DNA from: 21-14-0-10-47-8 sp966211455
GTDB lineage: Bacteria; Bdellovibrionota; Bdellovibrionia; Bdellovibrionales; Bdellovibrionaceae
Assembly (NCBI GenBank): GCA_966211455.1
Contig: CBIHNI010000001.1
Coordinates: 186,001 to 250,000, forward strand
Length of the DNA: 64,000 bases
Reading direction: 5' to 3'
Below are positions 25,901 through 33,739 of this stretch, one piece after another. Positions within the stretch are counted from its first letter, which is position 1. The number at the start of each line of letters is the position of its first letter. A program made the translations under genes and the position numbers. The notes under the pieces are model-generated. The model saw only the letters and a list, made by a program, of their open reading frames with translations. It had not been told where the DNA came from and searched no databases.

Positions 25901-26241
25901 TCAGATTGTTATATGCTTTCCAAGCGTGGCATTTATCCAGTTATGAAGCTTAAATTTTAGATCTTCATGATCCGTCCATTCTAGGTACATAACTTGTTCA
26001 ATATCAAAATATGGCTTCTTACCATCGGCATTCTATAAACCACTTAAGATAGACCACCTGAATCCTTTCGGCCAAAACGAACTGATTTTAAGTAAGTGTG
26101 CATGTTTATAAAATTGGAAATTCCAATAAATTTTGCGATCAAAATTTAAATATTTTTATACTTATTGCTTACAAACTTTTGAAATCTTGGAATTCTCTGT
26201 AAATCGAGTTTGGGATAGCGGGTTAGGAAATGTTTGGTCAT
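25901..26241 (-). pseudogene. Decayed small gene upstream of the island protease
   Basis: An ATG at 26241, with AAGGGG upstream, opens MTKHFLTRYPKLDLQRIPRF and reads 31 codons to a TAA. After a frame change the sequence continues as NFDRKIYWNFQFYKHAHLLK and SSFWPKGFRWSILSGL, meets a TAG (26033-26035), then runs in the same frame as DGKKPYFDIEQVMYLEWTDH and LKFKLHNWINATLGKHITI to a TGA at 25901. One frameshift plus one stop restore a protein of about 113 residues. The family is not recognised. It is spaced as the first gene of an operon with the protease. Confidence 0.55.
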
Positions 26242-26305
26242 TTCAAGCCCCTTCTCTCCGACAACTATAGGTATAGTCGCAACCTTAATGTGAAATCGAG
26301 TTTTG

Positions 26306-26344
26306 AGTAAAATCAATATGTTACGGGTTTAAACTCAAAAAAAT
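26306..26344 (+). repeat. 39-bp direct repeat, copy A
   Basis: AGTAAAATCAATATGTTACG continuing through GGTTTAAACT to AAAAAAAT. Copy B at 26393-26431 differs at 4 of 39 positions. Both contain the palindrome GTTTAAAC. Its 3' A-run forms part of the hairpin at 26338-26375. Confidence 0.7.
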
Positions 26345-26375
26345 AGCATTATTTAAAGATATGATGCTATTTTTT
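26338..26375 (+). terminator. Bidirectional terminator-like hairpin between the two 39-bp repeats
   Basis: A 12-bp perfect stem joins AAAAAATAGCAT (26338-26349) to ATGCTATTTTTT (26364-26375) around a 14-nt loop. A-run on one side and T-run on the other make it an intrinsic terminator in both directions. It lies 66 bp upstream of the RelA/SpoT start, within the divergent intergenic region. Confidence 0.65.
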
Positions 26376-26392
26376 CTGAAAACTCGTGATAT

Positions 26393-26431
26393 AGTAAAAT
26401 CAATAGCTTACAGGTTTAAACTGAAAAAAAT
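26393..26431 (+). repeat. 39-bp direct repeat, copy B
   Basis: AGTAAAATCAATAGCTTACA continuing through GGTTTAAACT to AAAAAAAT, ending immediately before the GGAAG ribosome site of the RelA/SpoT gene (ATG 26441). Its position suits an operator or a duplicated promoter. Confidence 0.7.
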
Positions 26432-26440
26432 GGAAGTTTT

Positions 26441-27478
26441 ATGAAGCCTACAACATTTGAGCATAGCAAAACAAAAGTTGATCGGGCGGGGGAGCTATTA
26501 AAAACCAAATCCGGCTCTTCCGATGATATAGCGAATGCTTTAGATATTCTATCTAGCTGGCGTGCTTATCATGCAATACCGCTTGATAACTTTGCGACAG
26601 TCCTAAGACAAAGAAGTCAGAAAATCAGTGCTCATGCAGTCATTGCACAAAGATTAAAAAGAACACCATCGATTTTACTTAAACTCTCGAATCACAAAAC
26701 TATGCGATTATCCGCCATGCAAGATATTGGAGGACTGCGCGCTATCTTGGGTACAAACGAAGATGTTTATAAGTTGTTAGAGGTATATAAAAAATCAAAA
26801 TCTAAACACACACTTTTTTCATTAGACGACTATATAGAAACACCCAAAAAAGATGGTTATCGAAGTATCCACCTGATTTACAAATTGGCAAAAACTCCCA
26901 ATCTATTTTTGGAAATACAGCTAAGATCGCAATTGCAACATATTTGGGCCACTGGTGTAGAGGTATTCGGTACGCTAGAAAACAGTTCTTTTAAATCAGG
27001 ACAAGGCAGTCGGAAGTGGTTGGATTTTTTTTCGCTATTGAGCTCAGTATTCGCAATAAAAGAGAATAGACCACCATTAAAAGCGCACGAAGGAATCTCG
27101 AAACTCGATCTTATTTCTCAGGTTCAAAAAGAAATTCAAGAATTGCAGGTGATCGAAAATCTGAGCGTGTATACAGCAGTATATAAAACGATCTCAAAAA
27201 ATACAGCCAGAGGACGTAAGGGCCATTATAGTTTAATTTTACTGAATTCTAGAGAAAATACGATTTCTTTAGAAACATACAGCGCTAACCAATTTGAGGC
27301 TGCAGCTCAGGCGTATCTAAATTTGGAACGGAAACACTTTGGAGATAAGCAAATAAATGTCGTTCTTGTAAATACCGGGGATATCAAAAAACTTGAGCTA
27401 AGCTACCCAAACTATTTCATGGACACGAAAACTCTGGTGCAAAATCTCTCACTAATTGTAATGGGAAAATTTTTATAA
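26441..27478 (+). CDS. RelA/SpoT-domain nucleotide pyrophosphokinase without hydrolase domain
   Basis: 345 residues. The synthetase motifs are intact: AQRLKRTPSILLKLSNH (ATP and Arg/Lys loop), MQDIGGLRAILGT (D-x-GGxR), IETPKKDGYRSIHLIYKL (GYRSIH, for the acceptor nucleotide) and EIQLRSQLQHIWAT (catalytic Glu and His). No HD hydrolase, TGS or ACT domain is present. Residues about 190-345 are an extra C-terminal domain I cannot assign. It could be a small alarmone synthetase or a toxic one of the toxSAS/CapRel kind, where a neutralising partner is expected. It ends 12 bp from tRNA-Ser. GGAAG precedes the ATG by 4 bp. Confidence 0.8.
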   Translation: MKPTTFEHSKTKVDRAGELLKTKSGSSDDIANALDILSSWRAYHAIPLDNFATVLRQRSQKISAHAVIAQRLKRTPSILLKLSNHKTMRLSAMQDIGGLRAILGTNEDVYKLLEVYKKSKSKHTLFSLDDYIETPKKDGYRSIHLIYKLAKTPNLFLEIQLRSQLQHIWATGVEVFGTLENSSFKSGQGSRKWLDFFSLLSSVFAIKENRPPLKAHEGISKLDLISQVQKEIQELQVIENLSVYTAVYKTISKNTARGRKGHYSLILLNSRENTISLETYSANQFEAAAQAYLNLERKHFGDKQINVVLVNTGDIKKLELSYPNYFMDTKTLVQNLSLIVMGKFL

Positions 27479-27490
27479 ATGTAAAAAAAT

Positions 27491-27581
27491 TGGCGGAGAC
27501 GGTGAGATTTGAACTCACGGTAGTCTTTTGGACTACGAGCATTTAGCAAACGCTTGGTTTAAGCCACTCACCCACGTCTCC
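27491..27581 (-). tRNA. tRNA-Ser(GCT)
   Basis: 91 nt with encoded CCA. Acceptor GGAGACG pairs with CGTCTCC; the anticodon loop is TTGCTAA (anticodon GCT, reading AGC/AGU); a long variable arm GTAGTC/GACTAC marks a class II serine tRNA; the T-arm is GTGAG-TTCAAAT-CTCAC. Its 3' end is the probable integration site of the island to the left. Confidence 0.95.
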
Positions 27582-27623
27582 GAATTGCTGACGGTCGTAA
27601 GTTGCCATAACGACCGGATCAAA

Positions 27624-28211
27624 TCAATAGTTCTCGGGGAAGATTGCGCGTTCAACGGTCTCAATGACGGTGTGGATCAGCTTGATGTGCATCTCTTGAA
27701 TGCGATCTGAAGTCTGCGCCGGGATGATGATCGCAAGATCCGCGATCCCCTTCATTTTCCCGCCGTCGCGACCCAATAAAGCGATGGTTTTCATGCCCTT
27801 TTTCTTGGCCGCTTCGAAGGCGGTGATGACGTTTTCGGAATTTCCGCTGGTCGACAGGCCGATCAGCACGTCGCCGGCGCGGCCTAAGCCTTCCACCTGG
27901 CGAGAGAAGATGAATTTAAAGCCGTAATCGTTGGAAACGCAGGTGGTGTGGGCGGCGTCGCCCAGGGCCAAAGCCCCCAGTGGGCGACGGTCTTTGCGGT
28001 AGCGGCCGGTCATCTCTTCGGCGAAATGCATAGCGTCGCAGTGGGAGCCCCCGTTGCCGCAGGAAAAGGCGGTGCCGCCGGCTTTATAGACGTCGATCAA
28101 AATGCGTGAAAATTGGACGCATTTTTCGATTTGGGCGGGGTCTTTCCAGAATTGCTCGACCGTTTTGTGCGCTTCTTCAAATGAGCTCAACCAGACATCT
28201 TGGACTTGCAT
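27624..28211 (-). CDS. gmhA: Sedoheptulose 7-phosphate isomerase
   Basis: 195 residues. AFSCGNGGSHCDAMHFAEEM, GDAAHTTCVSNDYGFKFIFS, LIGLSTSGNSENVITAFEAA and QEMHIKLIHTVIETVE are the SIS-domain and active-site motifs of GmhA, which makes D-glycero-D-manno-heptose 7-phosphate for LPS core. GGGGAG precedes the ATG at 28211 by 6 bp; an upstream extension to 28244 is not needed. It follows tRNA-Ser on the same strand and stands alone. Heptose supply fits the glycosyltransferases elsewhere in the window. Confidence 0.93.
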   Translation of the reverse strand: MQVQDVWLSSFEEAHKTVEQFWKDPAQIEKCVQFSRILIDVYKAGGTAFSCGNGGSHCDAMHFAEEMTGRYRKDRRPLGALALGDAAHTTCVSNDYGFKFIFSRQVEGLGRAGDVLIGLSTSGNSENVITAFEAAKKKGMKTIALLGRDGGKMKGIADLAIIIPAQTSDRIQEMHIKLIHTVIETVERAIFPENY

Positions 28212-28351
28212 AAAAACTCCCCAATTAGGGGTCCAGCTTAGCACTATTTTCTAAAAGCCGACAAACTCTCTGGAAAAATCTGTGCAAAGCCTTGATTTTG
28301 GATCGCGAAGTCGGCATATAGGTGGACTCGTTTTAATGTCTTAGCTTACGT

Positions 28352-28428
28352 GCAGTCGTAGCTCAGCTGGATAGAGTACCTGACTACGAATCAGGTGGTC
28401 GGAGGTTCGAATCCTCCCGTCTGCACCA
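28352..28428 (+). tRNA. tRNA-Arg(ACG)
   Basis: 77 nt with encoded CCA. Anticodon stem-loop CCTGA-CTACGAA-TCAGG (anticodon ACG, reading CGN after deamination); T-arm GGAGG-TTCGAAT-CCTCC; acceptor GCAGTCG/CGTCTGC with one T-T mismatch at the fifth pair. Confidence 0.93.
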
Positions 28429-28527
28429 ATTTCTTCCTTATTTTCAGTTCATTTTCGATACGGTCCTTCGGCGCGCCAAAAAGCGATCCGATTTGACTTG
28501 GATCCTGGGCGCTGATGGATTCAGCCC

Positions 28528-29685
28528 ATGCGCAAATCCATCTTGTTTTCACTTCTTTGCTTTGTCGTTGCCAGCGCTGCGATAGCCGCGCCTCTTAGCC
28601 AAAATGATATTTCGATTTTGATGCCGATGCCGGACGGGGCTTCGGTGGATTTGCTTTGGCAACCCAGCACGAAGGGCGCTTTTGGCGAGCTTTTGCCCGT
28701 GCGGGTTTACGATTTTATGCCAAGCCTGGGTTTTGAAACTCCGGAAGAGATGTATCCCAATTTGCGAGTCGTCGGCATCCGTTTGGATCCCTGCTTTGTC
28801 AAAGTCGATGCGGCACCCACGGACTGTCAGTCGCAAATCCGAATGGTGTGGCAACCATGGGAAAGCGATCTGCCACTGCGATTTCAAGACGTTGCGATTC
28901 ATACATTCTACGATGTTCCGAATGCTGATTTTCCGCAGCTGATCGCAAAGCTTGAAGCTTTGAAAGACAAGTACCAACAAACCACCCAAGACGAAGCGGT
29001 CGGCGTGAACCCGATGCTCAAACGACAGGGCTTGGGCAGTGCTTATGCGAAAGAGCTTTTTGAAATTTTGCTCGCACAAGTTGGCGAGTCCCGCATGAGC
29101 CAGGCGACTTTCATGAAGCTATCGGGTGCGGGCAATATCTGGATCTTTGGTGGCTTGGTGGTGAGCGGGACTGTTATCAATCCGCTGCCGATTCCGCGAA
29201 TCAAAACGGCGATGCAGACATTCACCAATAATCCGAACACACTGACGCCGACTTATTTTGCCAGCGGTAGCATTCGTCCGGTACCGACCGGGGCGGACAC
29301 AGTGGGTTTTCTGACGGCGAATTCGAGCCTGTTGGCCCCGAAAGATGAGCCGCAGATTATCGAAAGCACCATGTCCGCATTTCGAATTGAAAATCCGCGC
29401 CGCCACGATACCAATTCGATGGACTGCGTGAGCTGCCATGTCGCCCAACCGGCACGCGTGTGGGCGACACGTCAGTATCCATGGCTCGTACTTGAATACC
29501 GCGGGAAAGAGTTCGCATTTCAGTCGAAATTGAATTTGAAGAACGAAAGTCCGAATCAAAATAACACGACGATCGTGCGAGCCTTCGGATACTTCCGCGC
29601 CGATCCAGCGATCAGTCAGCGTACGATCAATGAGACGGCCGCCGTGCTAGAGAAATTGTACCCACCGGCGACGCCACGTCGTTAA
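28528..29685 (+). CDS. Secreted protein with one CxxCH haem-binding-like motif
   Basis: 385 residues. A clear signal peptide (MRKSILFSLLCFVVASAAIA) precedes a periplasmic protein. Near residue 300 the sequence SMDCVSCHVAQPARVW contains a single CxxCH, the c-type haem attachment motif. Nothing else in it resembles a known cytochrome fold, and the distal Met or His ligand cannot be assigned. The family is not recognised. It converges with the DUF4833 gene by a 4-nt overlap. Promoter not obvious in the 99 bp after tRNA-Arg. Confidence 0.7.
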   Translation: MRKSILFSLLCFVVASAAIAAPLSQNDISILMPMPDGASVDLLWQPSTKGAFGELLPVRVYDFMPSLGFETPEEMYPNLRVVGIRLDPCFVKVDAAPTDCQSQIRMVWQPWESDLPLRFQDVAIHTFYDVPNADFPQLIAKLEALKDKYQQTTQDEAVGVNPMLKRQGLGSAYAKELFEILLAQVGESRMSQATFMKLSGAGNIWIFGGLVVSGTVINPLPIPRIKTAMQTFTNNPNTLTPTYFASGSIRPVPTGADTVGFLTANSSLLAPKDEPQIIESTMSAFRIENPRRHDTNSMDCVSCHVAQPARVWATRQYPWLVLEYRGKEFAFQSKLNLKNESPNQNNTTIVRAFGYFRADPAISQRTINETAAVLEKLYPPATPRR

Positions 29686-30275
29686 TTCTGGCCTGGATAA
29701 CGACGCTCGATTTGTTCGCCGTTGGCCGCATCGGTGCCTTTCAAGGTGACCGCAATCAATTTGCGTTTGAAGGGATTCCAGGTTCGTTTTGCTTCGGCGT
29801 AAATTGTATCCAGATGAATTTTGACGTTATGGTCGCTGGGCCCCAACTGCATTTCCGTTTTCAGCCCGCACTGGCCTTGTTTGTTTTTTTCGGCCGTGAC
29901 CTGCAAGCGCAGCTCTTTCAGATCGGTTTTCATTTCGCTTAAATCACTGAGCAAAATTTCAAACCGGTGGGGGTCTTTGGTGTTTTCGATTTTTAGGCGC
30001 TGTCGGACCTCGCGTTTGATGATCGGGTGGACTTTTTTGAAGCGCTTGCGATCCATCATCCAGTAGAAATCAAAGACCGGCTGGCCTTCGTCTTTTTGAA
30101 TTTCGCAGGTCGGGGTGAGCTTGGTGTAGACGATCATGGCGTTCTGAAAGTTTTCGTTTTTTTCGTAAGTAAAGATCGGAAAATGGGCTCCGATCTGCGG
30201 GATCTGGGTGACCGGCTCGGCCTGGGTTGCGAAGGCAGATAGCAAAATGCAGATCAAAACCAGGATCGCGTTCAT
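29682..30275 (-). CDS. DUF4833-like secreted protein
   Basis: 197 residues. Signal peptide MNAILVLICILLSAFATQAE, then a compact domain with MIVYTKLTPTCEIQKDEGQP, FDFYWMMDRKRFKKVHP, IKREVRQRL and WNPFKRKLIAVTLKG. The order of Tyr-Trp-Met and Lys/Arg blocks matches DUF4833, a family of small periplasmic proteins with no known role. Overlaps the convergent gene by 4 nt. Confidence 0.65.
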   Translation of the reverse strand: MNAILVLICILLSAFATQAEPVTQIPQIGAHFPIFTYEKNENFQNAMIVYTKLTPTCEIQKDEGQPVFDFYWMMDRKRFKKVHPIIKREVRQRLKIENTKDPHRFEILLSDLSEMKTDLKELRLQVTAEKNKQGQCGLKTEMQLGPSDHNVKIHLDTIYAEAKRTWNPFKRKLIAVTLKGTDAANGEQIERRYPGQN

Positions 30276-30452
30276 ACCCTGATTCTATGCCGAGCGGGGT
30301 GGTGGGAGATAGCAAAGGCGCGGGTTTCCGGCCGAAGCCTGAGAATTCACAAGTCCGAGCTGATTAAAAAAGCGTCAAATGGGGCCATGGGTTTTGGCGC
30401 ATCGTATCGACGCCTGTTGTGGTCGGCGGGGGAGTTGGTTACAGTCAGTTCT

Positions 30453-30638
30453 ATGGCTGCAGTTCGAGTCAAACCTTACTGGTGGATCAAAATCGTCGTG
30501 CTTCTTCTGGCTCTGGTCGGAGTGCTTTGGCTGATTCAATCTTTGAAGCAGCAGGGGCCGGCAACCCTGGATCTGCCGACCATTCCAGCCAAGGTGCAGT
30601 TCGAAAACCCACCGCCGACCCCGCCCGAGCCCAAATAA
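30453..30638 (+). CDS. Small single-pass membrane protein with Pro-rich tail
   Basis: 61 residues from ATG 30453: a basic N-terminus (MAAVRVKPYWW), one hydrophobic helix (IKIVVLLLALVGVLWLIQSL), and a tail ending PPPTPPEPK. A longer frame begins at 30387. No strong ribosome site is seen for either start. Topology and length suggest an inner-membrane microprotein. Function unknown, coding status probable. Confidence 0.45.
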   Translation: MAAVRVKPYWWIKIVVLLLALVGVLWLIQSLKQQGPATLDLPTIPAKVQFENPPPTPPEPK

Positions 30639-30649
30639 TTTCCGAATTC

Positions 30650-30706
30650 TTGACAAGTTCCGTGAGCTTTCATAGGTTGGGTGTTCTGCAAATCAAGCAG
30701 AACACC
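30650..30706 (+). promoter_or_regulatory. tRNA-Asn promoter followed by a 10-bp hairpin in the leader
   Basis: TTGACA (30650-30655) and TAGGTT (30673-30678) are 17 bp apart. Starting two bases later, GGTGTTCTGC (30680-30689) and GCAGAACACC (30697-30706) form a perfect 10-bp stem with a 7-nt loop. The hairpin would begin just before or at the transcript 5' end and ends 8 nt before the mature tRNA-Asn. Confidence 0.5.
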
Positions 30707-30714
30707 GATTACGT

Positions 30715-30790
30715 TCAGGAGTAGCTCAGTCGGTAGAGCAAGCGGCTGTTAACCGCTGGGTCGGGGGTTCGAGTCCCTCCTCCTGAGCCA
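30715..30790 (+). tRNA. tRNA-Asn(GTT)
   Basis: 76 nt with encoded CCA. Acceptor TCAGGAG/CTCCTGA is fully paired; anticodon stem-loop AGCGG-CTGTTAA-CCGCT gives anticodon GTT; T-arm GGGGG-TTCGAGT-CCCTC. Confidence 0.95.
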
Positions 30791-30955
30791 TTTACTTACT
30801 ATTCACTTGTTACAAATTGTTGATATGGAAAAACCCTCTTTCTACCCTTGTAGGAATATGCCTCGTCGTCTGTCAGACAAGGGATTTTAGCGCTCTATTT
30901 GACTCAGTTTTTTCGCGAATCGCGTACACCCCCTAAAGGTGAATCTATCGTCACT

Positions 30956-30981
30956 TAAGGTTCAAGAACGCTGGCCGATAA
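30956..30981 (+). promoter_or_regulatory. Sigma-28 (FliA)-type promoter of the chemotaxis operon
   Basis: GCCGATAA at 30974-30981 is the exact FliA -10 consensus, and TAAGGTTC at 30956-30963 matches the -35 consensus TAAAGTTT at 6 of 8 positions, with a 10-nt spacer (11 is usual). It lies 37 bp upstream of the receptor start codon. Motility-linked transcription of receptor, cheR, cheD and cheW-like genes is inferred. The rest of the 228-bp gap after tRNA-Asn shows nothing else I can name. Confidence 0.6.
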
Positions 30982-31018
30982 GTTGGAAGGTTATGCTTTT
31001 CATCAGGGAGGATTTCTC

Positions 31019-32884
31019 ATGTCATCGGCAGCTCTAAAAATTGAATCATCAAAGACAACATTGTTCGATCAACTGGGTTCTTCTTGGGCTGCGGTTGAAA
31101 TCGGACTTGATGACAAGATCATCAAAACCAGCGAACAGTTTTGTGCAGCATTAAATTACGGTGCCGAAGACCTGATCGGAAAGAAATTTTCGAGCTTCCT
31201 GAAAGAAGAAGCAACGGAAGAAAAAAGCGTTTCACTTCGTTGGCAAGCGGCCAAAAATGGTGATTTGCAAAAGCCTTCGGAATTCCGCTTTATCAGCAAA
31301 AATGGCCGGGACATCTGGTTGATGGGAAGTTTTCAAAGGGTTGGGGGCGAAGGTCAGGAGCCGGTCGTGGTATTCTCTGGTGCCGATATCTCTGAGATTA
31401 AGGCCGAGCTTCAAGTCCGCATCGATATCATGAATCAAACCAGCATCGTGTCCGAAGCAAATCTTCGTGGCGACATCTTGAATGTGAATGACAAGTTCAT
31501 CGAGGTCTCAAAATACTCGAAAGACGAGTTGATCGGAAAACCTCATAACACGACTCGACACCCGGATATGCCAAAAGAAGTGTTTAAAGAAATGTGGGGA
31601 ACGATCGGACGCGGGAATATCTTCCGTGGGATTGTTAAGAACCGTGCGAAAGATGGCACTCCTTATTATGTCGATGCGGTGATCGCGCCGATTTTGGGGG
31701 AAAATGGCAAGCCAAGGAAATATTTGGGCGTTCGTTACGACATCACCAAAGCCGAAAGCGAAAGACAGAATATGCAGGGTGTCCTGCGTGCTATCGATGC
31801 GTCCTTTGCGTATATCGAATTCGATACTGAAGGAAACGTTCTAAACTGCAATAAGCTATTTGAAACGGCGATGGGTTTTTCTTTAAGCGATATCAAAGGA
31901 TCCCATCACCGCAAGTTTTGTGATGCGGCTTATGCGGCCAGCCCCGAATATCAACAGTTCTGGCCCGATTTAAAAAGTGGCAAATCCAAATCCGGAGTGT
32001 TCAAGCGATTCACTCGTGCCGGAAAAGAAATTTTCCTGCAAGCCGTGTATTCGCCGGTTACAGATGAAATGGGCCGCGTGATCAAGGTCATTAAGATCGC
32101 AACTGATGTGACTCCACAAATCCATTTGCAAAATGAAGTGCGTGAAATCGCCGAAGGATTTGCTTCCAAATCGAAAGAAATTTCACAGCAAGCCAACATG
32201 GTCGCGTCCGGCGCCCAATCTTTAGGTGCAACGACCGAAGAAATGAACGCGTCGGTCGAAGAACTCAGTGCCTCGATCGATTCGATTGCTCAGAACGGGA
32301 AATCCGCGGACTCGATTGCGAAGACGACCCAGTCGGAAGCGGATCTGGGATCGCAATCAATTGCAAAATCGATCGAAGCAATGGAACTGATCAACAAGTC
32401 GTCCGAAGAAATCAGCGAAATCGTGAAGGTCATCAGCGAAATCGCAAGCCAAACCAATCTTTTGGCCTTCAACGCCGCGATCGAAGCGGCCCGCGCCGGC
32501 GAACATGGACTGGGATTTTCGGTCGTCGCTGACGAGGTGAGAAAACTGGCCGAAAGATCGTCTCAAGCTACAAAAGATATTTCGAAGCTGATCAACGAAT
32601 CTGTGAAGCGCGTGACCCAAGGTGGAGAGATCTCGAAAGAGGCCGCGAATTCATTCAAGAAGATTGTCGACGGGGTGGGTAAAACCACTTTGGCAATCTC
32701 GGAAATTTCGGTTGCCGCCCAAGAACAGCAAACGGCTTCGAAGGACGTGGCGCAAGCGATCCAACAGGTCGCCGATGCCACAGAAAAATCTGCGACAGCA
32801 TCGGATGCGATTGCACAAGCCACCAAAGAATTGGCTGTCGGTGCAGAGCAACTGAAATCGGCCGTACAGAAATTCACATCGTAA
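31019..32884 (+). CDS. Cytoplasmic PAS-PAS-PAS chemoreceptor
   Basis: 621 residues without a membrane segment. Three PAS domains follow each other: about 15-125 (LIGKKFSSFLKEE), about 130-250 (RGDILNVNDKFIEVSKYSKD, HNTTRHPDMPKEVFKEMW, the Aer-like block) and about 255-370. A coiled coil and MCP signalling tip follow (VISEIASQTNLLAFNAAIEA, ARAGEHGLGFSVVADEVRKL). The architecture is that of a soluble Aer-like redox or energy receptor; a flavin or haem cofactor cannot be shown. GGGAGG precedes the ATG. It is first in the operon with cheR, cheD and a triple CheW gene. Confidence 0.92.
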   Translation: MSSAALKIESSKTTLFDQLGSSWAAVEIGLDDKIIKTSEQFCAALNYGAEDLIGKKFSSFLKEEATEEKSVSLRWQAAKNGDLQKPSEFRFISKNGRDIWLMGSFQRVGGEGQEPVVVFSGADISEIKAELQVRIDIMNQTSIVSEANLRGDILNVNDKFIEVSKYSKDELIGKPHNTTRHPDMPKEVFKEMWGTIGRGNIFRGIVKNRAKDGTPYYVDAVIAPILGENGKPRKYLGVRYDITKAESERQNMQGVLRAIDASFAYIEFDTEGNVLNCNKLFETAMGFSLSDIKGSHHRKFCDAAYAASPEYQQFWPDLKSGKSKSGVFKRFTRAGKEIFLQAVYSPVTDEMGRVIKVIKIATDVTPQIHLQNEVREIAEGFASKSKEISQQANMVASGAQSLGATTEEMNASVEELSASIDSIAQNGKSADSIAKTTQSEADLGSQSIAKSIEAMELINKSSEEISEIVKVISEIASQTNLLAFNAAIEAARAGEHGLGFSVVADEVRKLAERSSQATKDISKLINESVKRVTQGGEISKEAANSFKKIVDGVGKTTLAISEISVAAQEQQTASKDVAQAIQQVADATEKSATASDAIAQATKELAVGAEQLKSAVQKFTS

Positions 32885-32892
32885 GGTGACAA

Positions 32893-33738
32893 ATGGATGT
32901 CGTTTTAAGTGAAAAATGCTTCGAAGATTTTCTAAAATTGATTCATGATTTGACCGGGATCACCATTGCTAAAAACCGGACATCGATGGTCGAAGGTCGC
33001 CTGCGAAAGCGTGTGACCGCATTGAATCTACCCAGTTACGAGCAATATCTTCGTCTGGTCAAAGAAGATAAGTCCGAGCAAGTCAGCTTCATTGATCTGG
33101 TGACGACAAACGAAACCTATTTCTTCCGGACCCCGCGGGTGTGGGATTATCTTGAAAAAAAGTTTCTGCCGGCATGGATCGCGGCCCATCCGAAACAGGT
33201 TTTTATGGCTTGGTCGGCGGCGGCTTCTTCTGGAGAAGAGGCACATTCGCTGGCGATCTTGTGCCAATCCTTTAAAGAAAAGCATCCCGGATTTCTGTAT
33301 CAGATTTTGGGAACGGACATTTCGGCCGAGATGATCGGTCTTTGCCAAAGCGGAAAGTATTCCGGACGTTCGATTGAATCTTTTCGAAAAACAAAGGCTG
33401 CTACGTTTGAGCGGTACATGAAGCCAATGCCAGATGGATCCTTTCAGGTCCCGGCGGAAATTAAATCGCGATTGCGTTTCCAGCAGCACAATCTGTTTCG
33501 TTCGATCTCTGGATCGGAAAAATTTGATCTGATTCTGCTGCGAAATGTTTTGATCTATTTCACAGGACCGGATCAGGAAAAAGTGCTGTCATTGATGGCG
33601 CCAAAGCTTTCGTCCGAAGGGGTTTTGATCATCGGGGAATCCGAATCCCTTTCGCATATCAACACGGAATATAAGCAGATCGAGCCTTTGATTTATGAAA
33701 TGAATGCGAACGCAGCGATCAAGACAAAGGCAGGCTAG
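32893..33738 (+). CDS. cheR: Chemotaxis methyltransferase CheR
   Basis: 281 residues. The N-terminal helical domain (LTGITIAKNRTSMVEGRLRK) is followed by VTTNETYFFRTPRVWDYLEK and VFMAWSAAASSGEEAHSLAI, the SAM-binding site, then ILGTDISAEMIGLCQSGKYS and FDLILLRNVLIYFT. CheR methylates receptor glutamates with SAM. It starts 8 bp after the receptor stop and is followed 1 bp later by cheD, so receptor, methyltransferase and deamidase are made together. No cheB is seen in the window. Confidence 0.95.
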   Translation: MDVVLSEKCFEDFLKLIHDLTGITIAKNRTSMVEGRLRKRVTALNLPSYEQYLRLVKEDKSEQVSFIDLVTTNETYFFRTPRVWDYLEKKFLPAWIAAHPKQVFMAWSAAASSGEEAHSLAILCQSFKEKHPGFLYQILGTDISAEMIGLCQSGKYSGRSIESFRKTKAATFERYMKPMPDGSFQVPAEIKSRLRFQQHNLFRSISGSEKFDLILLRNVLIYFTGPDQEKVLSLMAPKLSSEGVLIIGESESLSHINTEYKQIEPLIYEMNANAAIKTKAG

Positions 33739-33739
33739 A

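Larger units (their letters stand above)
24971..27493. mobile_element. Small genomic island inserted at tRNA-Ser(GCT)
   Basis: The segment between the damaged tRNA-Ser copy (24971-25000) and the intact tRNA 3' end (27491) is visibly AT-richer than both flanks. It holds a trypsin-like protease gene, a decayed gene and a RelA/SpoT synthetase gene, none of which relate to the flanking TPR, TIGR02147 or gmhA genes. There is no integrase, so it is a remnant or was mobilised in trans. Boundaries are inferred from the repeat. Confidence 0.6.

Noticed and set aside
25035..27478. Integrase or transposase in the tRNA-Ser island
   Set aside because: Neither frame in the island, nor the decayed gene, has tyrosine-recombinase or transposase motifs.
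30296..30345. Fourth full copy of the TGTTTCCGGA repeat
   Set aside because: Only GGGTTTCCGG is shared; the flanking GGCC and ACG are missing, so it is reported only as a weak partial match.
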